The notes below the pieces were generated by a model. It made no database searches, had not been told where the DNA came from, and saw only the letters and a list, made by a program, of their open reading frames with translations. From Glandiceps talaboti (Eukaryota > Hemichordata > Enteropneusta > Spengelidae), in the NCBI RefSeq assembly GCF_964340395.1, contig NC_135559.1:19418150-19482149 (forward strand): DNA of 64,000 bases, given 5' to 3'. A program made the translations under genes and the position numbers. Positions 55,346-64,000 of this stretch are shown here, one piece after another (positions within the stretch are counted from its first letter, which is position 1; each line of letters opens with the position of its first letter).

Positions 55346-55875
55346 TGTTTTTAAGAAAATCTGCAGAATAACAGTTTCAGAAACATCTCGCCAAGTTTCA
55401 GACTAATTGACCAAGTACTTTTTGAGATATAAGTTTTTGACCAAAAATGAACATTTTTACACCTAATTTGCATATCACTCATGGAATCATGGTATGCTTA
55501 ATATTTCTTCGTCCATACATCCCTAGATACATTCCCATTAAATTTCAGCCCAATCTGCTCAGTAGTTTTAGAATTATAGATTTTTAACCAAAAAGACACA
55601 TTTTTAGCCCTAATTTGCATATCACTGATGGAATCATCCCGTCATGAACAAATCTTACTTTACACCCCCTTAAGAATGTTCCCACCAAATTTCGCACCAA
55701 TCTGCCCAGTAGTTTCTGAGTTTAAGTTTTTTGACCAAAAATCACATTTTTTGACCCAAATCACACACCTGTGATGCGATCATTTTGATTTGAACAATTT
55801 CCCAACTAGACACCCAAAGTAATGGACCCACCAAATATCGTGGCAATCGGTTCAGCGGTTTTTGACTTTAAGTTG

Positions 55876-55945
<70 letters not shown>

Positions 55946-56003
55946 GACAGACAGACGCCGGGCGATCCCTATAGCACTACTGAACAAGTTCAGTTGTGCT
56001 AAA
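55346..56003 (+). repeat. Composite repeat R2, plus-strand copy
   Basis: atttgcatatcactgatgga and ttgaccaaaaagacaca type words, then (AC)n at 55878-55941, cagacagacagac, gccgggcgatccctatagca and an end at aagttcagttgtgctaaaa (56003). It follows the six-unit array directly. The inverted relative is at 38310-39370. Confidence 0.8.
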
Positions 56004-56735
56004 ATGACAAGGATGAGTGCATGGAAATCATGGAAATAATTGCCCACCTTTTATCAAATGTTACATAGTGTGGATCTCCAGTTGCCGAGCATTCAAAAGA
56101 GCGTCTGTCTTCAACGTGCATCTAAGGATGTATACATATTTCATAGGTATGCCATTATACATACATACATACATACATACATACATACAAATGTACATTA
56201 TATATTTATCACATAATTAAGACAACCGATACTTTTTTTCTAGAATTTTGAATCGAATTTTACGAAAACGTTTCTTCGCACCATGTTCGTCATCGCGTAT
56301 AAAAAATAGAGCAAATATTGCATTGTCGCACAACTTCATGTTTAGGGCAATAATAGATATATAATTTTTTGAAGATTTAAAGTTTTAACCAAAACAACAT
56401 TTTCATACCTAATTTCCATAATAATAATCCAGCCATCCTATGTTGGAAGTGTACTTTAATCAAGACAAGTATAGCAACATCCTATTCAAACTTTAAAGTG
56501 ATGTGTCTACAAGGTTTGTATTTCTTTATTTTTTAAAATCAATTTGGAACTAAATCATACCAATGTAACAGGTTTAACTGTGTTGAGAATGTGTAGATTT
56601 GTCCTCATTAGCTGAGACAGTGAGAACAGAACATGACTTGATTATGTAATGTGTTGTACGACAGTTGTTTAATCACCAATAAATTGAATGTAGCTAGCCT
56701 TTAATTACAGTAAGACAACCAAGCTCAATCTACTG
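56004..56735. other. Intron B/C, no gene seen
   Basis: Holds a short (CATA)n run at 56157-56188. No coding signal supported. Confidence 0.45.
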
Positions 56736-56739
56736 GTTA

Positions 56740-57212
56740 ATTTCAAAGTTGAAGATTTTTGAGGAAAAGCAACGATATAGAATAACACTTCTAGAAACAT
56801 CTCACCAAGTTTCAGACTCATTCACTTAGTACTTTTTGAGATATAAGTTTTTGACCAAAATTCACATTTTTACAAATAAATTCCATATCACTGATGAGAT
56901 CATTATGTGCTTAATATTTGTTTTAAATCTATACATCCCTAGATGCATCCCATCAAATTTCAGTCCAATCTGCTCAGTAGTTTTGGAATTAAAGATGTTT
57001 GACCAAAAAGACACATTTATAGCCCTAAATTGCATATTGCTGATGGGCTCATCATGTTATGAACAATTCTTAATCTAAACACCTCTAAGAATGTTCCCAA
57101 CAAATTTCAGACGGTTTTGCCCTTTAAACAATTTCCAAACTAGACACCCGCAGAGGCAATATACCCACAAAATATCATGGCAATTGGTCCAGTAGTTTTT
57201 GAGTTTAAGTCG

Positions 57213-57257
<45 letters not shown>

Positions 57258-57300
57258 CCACACACCGGGCGATCCCTGTACTCAGTTCAGTTGTGCTAAA
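56740..57300 (+). repeat. Composite repeat R2, second plus-strand copy
   Basis: acatctcaccaagtttcaga, gcatattgctgatgggctca, (AC)n at 57217-57255, ccgggcgatccctgta and the end ttcagttgtgctaaaa at 57300. It lacks the 115-bp array in front. Confidence 0.8.
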
Positions 57301-57760
57301 AATGGCGTCTGACGGCTATGCAAAGTACGTAATCACGTGACATGTCATGTGGTCAAGCTTAGATTTGATCTGCTGGTCAGATTATGCTGTGGTTTCTAAA
57401 CGATGATTATAGATCCTTGTGATGTACATGTAATATTAAATTTATTTTTAACAAGCAAGTAAACCTTGTCTCAATATGACATTTCCCCCACCCATGGTAA
57501 GCACTTTCTTGAAAAGAAGGATATGTAAGAAACCATTTCGTGGCATAAAATATGTACAGCCACCTTATTTTATTATTCAGTTATGCAAAATATTTTTAAT
57601 CAGCAGAAATAAGAATATACCCATTTTTGTTGTTTTGTCGACCAGAGTATGTATATTCCATTTTTTTCAACTTGGGTCGTGCATGGTATAATCATGAATA
57701 CTCGTGTATATTAATGTCATCGACTTATACAACGAATTGACAATATGAAATAAAACTCAC

Positions 57761-58084
57761 CACTACATTTCCGGGATTATAACCAGTGAAGTACAATGGA
57801 TTGGTTCCATCTATCGGTGTAAGATCTAAAATGAAGTCTTCGTTACCAAGTTCCTGCATATTAGGACGATACACTACAGATATCGGTTTGACTTCACCAA
57901 CTGTGTAGTCTTTATAAAATGTGACTTCACAGTCATCAATACCAGCCTTAGGGTTTGCTTGAATACCAACGTCAACTTTACATTTCGCTGCTGTATTATC
58001 ACATACAATTGGAAGTGTTGAAGAAATGTATATCGTTTCAGATTTTCCAATATTTTCTTGCATGTACAGAACATTTGGCTCTAC
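57761..58084 (-). CDS. VWDE-like exon B
   Basis: Acceptor tacaacacag before 58084, donor GTGAGT after 57761; 324 bases, phase 0. It encodes VEPNVLYMQENIGKSETIYI, SSTLPIVCDNTAAKCKVDVG, DDCEVTFYKDYTVGEVKPIS, VVYRPNMQELGNEDFILDL and TGYNPGNVV. In VWDE the region before the VWD domain has the same words (VxPxxLxLxENG, TSTVPIxC, a DC, and a repeat of NPG or NPxxVxV before VQVHV). Two cysteine pairs likely form disulfides. It joins exon C (VHVQLRPC) in frame. Confidence 0.88.
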
Positions 58085-58499
58085 CTGTGTTGTAATATTT
58101 TGAGAAAAAAAAATGTTTCCTTTCATTGCTTATTGTTAGAAGTATTGCTTAGGGAGTGTACATGTTTTACCTTTCAAAGAAGAAAAAAATGTTTCCTGTT
58201 ATTGCAGTCTGTGATGACACTGAGAGTGGACTTCGGGTATTTCATCTTGTTTTTGACTATTCTGCCTTTTTGGGGGTCGTTTCAATTGAATTACTCTATG
58301 ATGGTACAGAGTACAAGTGAATATGTTTGTGCAAAACTAGTTTGTGATTACACATACTTTGTGTCGATGTTTGGGGGTTGGGGATGCCATAGCCTGGAAT
58401 CCATGCGGATTGGATTTTTTACATTCGTCTTTCCAATCGATGCAAGATTGATGTATTATGTCATCATATGAGATCCCAGCCCTATGGCATTCTCACACT

Positions 58500-59180
58500 A
58501 TCTGAGACACGTCTTGACAGCTCCGTCATCACATTTAGATGTGTGGATATGTGACATACAGAAGAGATAGTCCAACCCATGGGCAAAGGGTGCACGCTTC
58601 CAAATCGTTACGAACTGGAAATAGAGCGGACTTGCAGATAGATGGTGTTGAATGTCTATGGATTCAACTAGACATCCACAGGTCAAAATCCTGTCTGATT
58701 GGAAACTTCTATCGCCCTCCTTCAGCTACATGACTATCTTCAACATGTGAAAAAAAATGCCTTTCGACGGCTGGCGATGAAGGCAAGATTCTCTATATTC
58801 TTGGGGACTTCATATTGATTTAAAAACAAACAAACAAAACAAAGGGTTTCGCAAAACGTCTCACTAATTTCAGTAAGGTTTTTCAATTAAGAAATATAGT
58901 GAAATACGTCACCCGTGTAACCGATAGCTCAAAAACTCTTATTTATTTAATTCTGTGTAATATTAAGCTCATACATCTACAGCCGTAGTTCTTTCCACCA
59001 ATCTGAGCGACCATCGTGTGGTGTATGCCGTTCGTAAAATACAGAAATTATACTCTGCACCAAAACAGATAAAATAATTTCGATGCAGAGGAGTTCTGTG
59101 ATGAAGTTTGCAATATTCCCTGGCAGAAAATCGTAATTCATGACATTCTAAATGACGCTTGGGGCACGTGGAATGATAAT
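58500..59180 (+). pseudogene. LINE endonuclease fragment, decayed
   Basis: TYRRDSPTHGQRVH, LRTGNRADLQIDGVECLWIQ, LDIHRSKSCLIGNFYRPPSA, then YLGDFILI, KRLTNFSKVFQLRNIVKYVT, RVTDSSKTLIYLI and EFCDEVCNIPW. These are APE-endonuclease words of jockey/CR1-group ORF2 (GNxYRPP; GDFNxDLL; TRVTxxSxTLIDLI). Stops at about 58730, 58760 and 58820 and the loss of the GDFN Asn make it dead. It ends where repeat R1 begins, so its right end was cut by or joined to that repeat. Confidence 0.8.
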
Positions 59181-59372
59181 CCATTCCGTAAGGAAGGATA
59201 TATATGAGGGGAGAAAAGTCTGTCTGTCTGTTTGTCTCACCAATTTCTAAAAAACGGCTGGCTCAATTCAAACGAAATTTGGTACACATGTTTCGTAGGG
59301 TAATGGCAAGAACCGATTAGGTTTTGTAAACATCCCATGAACATTAATGAGCAATTTACTTAAAGGTGATTC
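59181..59372 (-). repeat. Dispersed repeat R1, inverted copy
   Basis: ccgtaaggaaggatatatat, ctcaattcaaacgaaatttg, cgtagggtaatggcaagaac and acattaatgagcaatttac are the reverse complement of 36786-37015. The simple repeat is short here (gtctgtctgtctg). Confidence 0.8.
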
Positions 59373-60700
59373 AAAATGCTCACATTCACTTTTGCTAATT
59401 TGCTAGACTACATGTTTGTGAAATGCATTCTGGTTTTAAAACTTTTCAAAAGCGTCTGCAAACACCTTAAAATGACCTTTTTTCAGTCACTTCCCTTCGG
59501 ATTTACTTCGAGAGTTTTCGGGTATTTCCGGTCCCACCTAGACCACGGGATTTTATGACGTCATAGAGAGACATGGTTAGCACGTAGCCTATGACGAGCG
59601 TAGTCAACAGGTGAATAAAACTCAACAGCATTGTGAAAAAAATACATTGCTGGTGGTTGTAATAGACATCAGTAAACAAAAACTGCACTCTACATGTCTT
59701 ATTAACCAACATTTACCGATATTTACTCACACTTTCTCACTAATTGCCAGTGTCTGTGGGTATAAATGCTAAAATATTATCTCCCCATATTATGGCAAAA
59801 TAAATCAAAACGGCGAGACTAGATATATATAAACACTTGTAATGTCGCTCGCGTGTTTCAATTTATTTATCTGAATTTTTTAATTATTTGCCGAGGAGAA
59901 GCATTACAATATCTTCGACAGGCATGGCGTCGACAGCATATTATAGCCCACTATACTCGACTATACTAACTGATGTCGCCTTTTGAACGGCGCATTTAGC
60001 AACAAAGTAAACATATTTATCTTTAATAAATATACTAGCTATTAGATTGCCATATTATCGGCAATAAAAGGTGTGCCAAACTATAAGAAATCTGAAATGA
60101 GTGTGATATCAATCTATTTACGTGGTGGAAGAGGTGTAGTGGCTTTTTGAAATGAAATTATTCACATTTACAGGGATACGCATACAGACATACATACATT
60201 TACCCATGCATACAGAACAAATGTATAAATTGGTACTGGTATCATTTGAACATAATGAATTTTAGCTCTATATCTGTGATTTTTGAGGTCCCAGTAATAG
60301 TTAGTTGTCGAAAAACTTTTTTAAATGTCCGTTACTGATTCTCAGTACATGAAAGCTTGACTCGACTCCACTCTGCTTTTGCGATCCCCTATACCCGCGA
60401 TATGTTATGTTCTATGGCAAATAATAAACACAATTCAAACTGTCGTAACATCGCTAGTATGCAGAACGTTTACATACTTTATGGTAAGCATGATACCGAT
60501 CTATACTTTGATTCTATACAACTGGTTACGGCGGCAATATCCTTTATGTAACACTCAGTTCAAGATTTCTGTGATGCACGCTGCAATGAGGTGAATTTCC
60601 ATGGCTCTCAAGTTCGTTTGGTTTCTCAAAATATAAAATTCAGATCTGGACAGAAACTTATCGATACATATACATACCTTTTATACAAGCAACCCGAATA
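59373..60700. other. Intron A/B, no gene seen
   Basis: No supported coding region. Confidence 0.4.
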
Positions 60701-60702
60701 CT

Positions 60703-61092
60703 TTGAACGGTTTAGAACAAAGCCAATCAAGGGAAGAACTACTACTTAAATGTGCCCATGGTGGTACTCAAAATACAAATGAATCATTCCACAATCTAAT
60801 TTGGGAAAGATGTCCAAAAGTAACTTTTGTTGGCAGATGCAGACTAGAACTTGCTGATGCTGATGCGACCATTGTGTATAATGATGGAGAACGGGGACGA
60901 CTGTTAATTTTTCCAACATTAGGTTTCCCTCCTGGTTTTTACACTGAAAGAGCACTCATGGCATTAGACAAAAAAAGAATTCAGAATGCATATGTAGCAG
61001 GAAGGGGTGATGTTATAGCAGCCAGACAGCAAAGGGCTAACAGGGCTTTAGCGCAGAGGAATGATCCAAATTATTTAGCAGGAGGTTTTTAA
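60703..61092 (+). CDS. C-terminal fragment of a transposon-like ORF, family uncertain
   Basis: 129 open codons ending in TAA: CAHGGTQNTNESFHNLIWER, CPKVTFVGRCRLELADADAT, IVYNDGERGRLLIFPTLGFP, FYTERALMALDKKRIQNA and a basic end (AARQQRANRALAQRNDPN). The CxxGxTQNxNESFxxxIWxRxPKxTFVG pattern is one I associate with the C-terminal end of long multicopy, probably transposon-derived proteins in invertebrates; I cannot name the superfamily with certainty. The rest of the protein is not found upstream (stops before 60700 in this frame), so this is a 5'-truncated copy. It lies on the strand opposite the host gene. Confidence 0.55.
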   Translation: MNGLEQSQSREELLLKCAHGGTQNTNESFHNLIWERCPKVTFVGRCRLELADADATIVYNDGERGRLLIFPTLGFPPGFYTERALMALDKKRIQNAYVAGRGDVIAARQQRANRALAQRNDPNYLAGGF

Positions 61093-62425
61093 TGATTTTT
61101 TCTTCCTAATTAACAATGACAATAACTTGCAAGTATGCTTATTTCTCAAGGTATATTTATTTAATGGAATTGAATTGTTTTTATATCATAATTTTGTTAA
61201 AATATGTAAGAAAAAATAGAACATGTGTTCATTGCATGGTAAATATTTGTCGGCCATTTTTAAACCCTTGATTTCTCAGAATGAACATTTCATCATACTA
61301 CCGACACTGCTATTTGCAATATTCTAAAAACTGTCAGGGCAATTTCAATGAAATTTTCAACAATGATAACTAACATTGCACTGACGAGAATGGACTACTC
61401 TTGACAAAATCCAACCTAACATTTTTACACAGGTCAAAGAAATGTAATTCATGAATTCTAATTTTGAGTATTTTTGTATAATCATCAATATCTTTAGAAA
61501 TAATGAGAGTTGTCAATAATTAATAGTCTATATTCTGGGAGACTGTTATTAGGAGCTCTCTGTAAAATTTCAAAGAGATCAGACACTCAGAATTTGAGAT
61601 ATCTTGAAAATACTATTTGTAATATTTTTGTCTGGCGGTCATGTTGATCATGTGATAAATATGCAAATTAGGTATTGTTGCAGATTTTTTCATTTTCTTA
61701 AAACAATTTAGTGATTAATTATCCCACTTGTTTCTATCCAAGTGTTCTATGTTTAACTACATTGACATTACAGAGGCTCAAATTTGGTGAGTTTTTAGTG
61801 AATGATAGGCTTACAATGTGCTCCTCAGATTTGAACAAAACAACAATTTTTGTTGTATAAAGGGCTTGAAATTTATTCTCTTAGCTGTAATACAGCCTTT
61901 ACTTACCAAGATATGATTTCTTGGACCTGAAATAAACAGGAATTTGTAAATAACTCTTCTCTGTACCTTTTATGTGAATTTGCCTGTAGCTGCTGATGAA
62001 TGTAATTTGCATGTAATTTACATATGCAAATGAGATATTTTTTAACTTGAAAATGTTTATTAGAATTTCGGCTATAGTGTTACCAAATTTTAACAGCCTG
62101 TGATAACTGGTAACAAATTTTAAGTGGATTTAAGTAGGGGTAAAAATGACAAAAAATGATGGTGTAGCCTTGCCTTAATACGAATAAATGCACGCGTTCT
62201 GGCAGTAAACTCGCCCTTAGTATCGAAAGATTTATATTTAAAAAAAGAGAGAGGAATTTTAATTTCGATGAAAAAATAAAGAAGAGATGGTATGGATTTA
62301 TCTTGACGAATTCTCCAGCAAGAATTTTCGGTAGAAAGCTGGAAGTTGAAGCTAATCTGGTTTGACCGACCTTCTCTTCATGCATGCTTTCAGAAACAGA
62401 AATACGCGCGCGACTATCGAGAAAA
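61093..62425. other. Intron A/B, no gene seen
   Basis: AT-rich, with occasional words such as atatgcaaattaggtat (61659) recalling the R2 repeat (atttgcatat). No supported gene. Confidence 0.4.
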
Positions 62426-62429
62426 GTAA

Positions 62430-62815
62430 CCAGATTTAAACTGAATGCCTCCCGTAAGGGAATCACTAATTATGCAAATAACTCATTAAACTAAACTAAA
62501 CTATGGTAACAGGCTTTGTTTTTGGACAAGCGTGCTTTCTTAGGTTAATGTATGTGCCAAATTATACGGAATTTGAAGAGTGCATGATACTGCTTAATTA
62601 CTGAATATCGTTCATTATTCAAAATACTCATTAAAGCCAATAAAGGTAAAAGTTGTAGGAACAAACTTCATCGGACAGGTGCGTATTGTTATGGTTGATA
62701 TATGTACCATATTATACGAAATTTGAAGCTTGCATTTTTAAGATACATCCTAGTTACCTAAAATCATTAATTATGCAAATTTGTCATTAAAACTGACTGT
62801 ATAAAGCAATGACTA
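62430..62815. repeat. AT-rich satellite, two to three units
   Basis: Opens agatttaaactgaatgcctc, ccgtaaggg, then attatgcaaataactcatta, and the unit repeats as tatggttgatatatgtacca and attaattatgcaaattt at about 150-base spacing (to 62810). Same family as 16797-17735. Confidence 0.8.
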
Positions 62816-63117
62816 TAGGTATTTTGGCCATAAATCGACACGTTTGTCTTCTAAAAGCATGAACATACCGTAGTATTGACGTAGAAGTTTACTCACTTGT
62901 GTTTTAGACTTGGGCAAACATTTTGTAATCATGTCATCACCACGCATGCGCTCTTAAGAGAAAATCGTGAGCAGAATGCTCACGTTCAGTCGCACACATG
63001 AGGAAAAATTAACCCGTGGCCAAAATTATCAAACACGTTCGATATTTGGCTCAGGGCCATGAATGACCAAAATACGTGAATATATGCCGGCACACGAGAG
63101 GAATAAACCTTGATTAC

Positions 63118-63204
63118 CTTTATTCCTAAGAATAATTCTGGACTCAGTCTTTCATCACTGGTAATGTCTTCACCGGTGTAGTATGAGATCACTTGACACT
63201 GAAC
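63118..63204 (-). CDS. VWDE-like exon A
   Basis: Acceptor gattgtag before 63204, donor GTAATC after 63118; 87 bases, phase 0. It encodes VQCQVISYYTGEDITSDERL, SPELFLGIK. In VWDE, the segment before exon B reads as a cysteine followed by a Tyr-rich stretch and EYFAGIK, which fits FLGIK joining VEPNVL. It is the most 5' exon in the window; further exons must lie beyond base 64000. Short exon, so the evidence is mainly frame, borders and the smooth join to exon B. Confidence 0.75.
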
Positions 63205-64000
63205 CTACAATCAAAAGATAATGTAAAGAACATGGGGACTATGAGACTTTAGCAATTAAACTGTAATGCCATATGAGCTTGCAAATGCTCAAAGTAATAT
63301 ATACATGTATATGCAAACACAAACCCATGGCGTAGCAAAGGTCCTTCTGAGAGTCACAATCTTCTTTTTAGGGACTGGTCATTTTCGGGGTGGGTGGGTG
63401 GGGGGGGGGTCGGATTGGTAAGTGGGTGGGAGTCACTCTGTTTTCTGAAAGTAGGAGTGGGTAGTTATCTGCTTTGAACATGTTAAATGGGGATGGGGCG
63501 TTACAGTGTGTTGGATTGTGATGGAATACCCATTCATTTCTACAAAGTGTATGACCTTGTCAAAACTGTGGTATAGACATGTTGCCGGTACCGAGATGCA
63601 TCGCGCGTCTCCCCATACAACACCATGTATTCTGTATGCACAGGATGGGTTGCACGCGCTACTCAGGGGATGGTTGTCACCTGACTGTACCCTGGGCTTA
63701 ACAGTACAATCCTTCTCTGCCGTTGATGACATTTAGTATTTGTTCTATAAATCACTCACAATCAAAGAGGTCAACATGAGATACCGTTGCACCACTCCCA
63801 GTGTGAGGCAATTAGTTGACATTCAGATGCCCTATGCTTTACTGTTACGGTGTTATTAAACTTTTATTTTTTAAATACCAATCCTGCATATAAAGATTAA
63901 TTGCTTATCTTAGATGGCACTTTTATAAATTGTGAAAGTACACGAGTCTTCAACGGAAACATTGCACCCAACATTTCAACTCAGTAATTCCTATTCTAAC
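63205..64000. other. Intron upstream of exon A
   Basis: A G-rich block (63369-63440, agggactggtcattttcggg) relates to the C-rich block at 24586-24725. No exon recognised. Confidence 0.5.

Larger units (their letters stand above)
1..63204 (-). other. VWDE-like gene, partial (nine exons, both ends outside the window)
   Basis: Nine minus-strand exons (A to I) are bounded by AG acceptors and GT donors. Their lengths of 87, 324, 210, 230, 454, 378, 267, 115 and 152 bases sum to 2217, exactly 739 codons with no stop. Every junction keeps frame: D/E splits a Gln codon, H/I splits a Val codon, and the rest are phase 0. The order follows vertebrate VWDE as I know that family: N-terminal region, VWD, linker, EGF. 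It differs in ending with a single EGF-like module and a membrane helix instead of a long EGF array. I infer a type I cell-surface or shed glycoprotein. Introns reach about 21 kb and are filled with transposons. The symbol is left blank because orthology is not proved. Confidence 0.85.

Noticed and set aside
58058-58471. 137-codon plus-strand frame overlapping exon B
   Set aside because: Partly antisense to exon B and otherwise hydrophobic without any motif.

Overview
This is a eukaryotic window, from an AT-rich, repeat-laden animal genome. The evidence is spliced exons with GT-AG borders, many non-LTR retrotransposon lineages, Penelope-like, DIRS-like, BEL/Pao and Ty3/gypsy remnants, a tRNA-derived SINE, satellites and long microsatellites. 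A marine invertebrate (amphioxus, hemichordate, cnidarian or mollusc) fits best, but the sequence alone does not fix the species.

One host gene spans almost the whole window on the minus strand. Nine exons (A-I: 63118-63204, 57761-58084, 53352-53561, 31850-32079, 30565-31018, 29597-29974, 9394-9660, 8858-8972, 1-152) have matching phases and concatenate into 739 codons without a stop. They encode the C-terminal part of a cell-surface protein resembling VWDE (von Willebrand factor D and EGF domain protein): an N-terminal VWDE-type region, a VWD domain, a linker, one EGF module, a cysteine-rich segment and a transmembrane helix. The 5' exons lie beyond base 64000 and the cytoplasmic tail lies before base 1.

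Nearly everything else sits in its introns. Intron H/I (153-8857) holds an internally deleted LINE and a decayed copy of a multicopy family with a CXC-type C-terminus. Intron F/G (9661-29596) holds a duplicated fragment of exon C, a nearly intact Tx1/L1-type LINE flanked on both sides by (GAA/TTC)n, a satellite, a DIRS-like element split by a nested LINE, a second CXC-family copy, a RecQ-like helicase exon fragment, and a jockey/CR1-group LINE. Intron D/E holds a tRNA-derived SINE. Intron C/D (32080-53351) holds a Penelope-like element with a nested LINE end, a BEL integrase, a 140-bp hairpin, satellite-like repeats, two further LINEs and a gypsy fragment. Introns A/B and B/C hold further satellites, a LINE endonuclease fragment and a small transposon-like ORF.

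Most elements are broken. The exception is the 10354-16610 LINE: its ORF2 is full length and ORF1 is interrupted by one stop codon. No prokaryotic features (operons, CRISPR arrays, RBS) are present.
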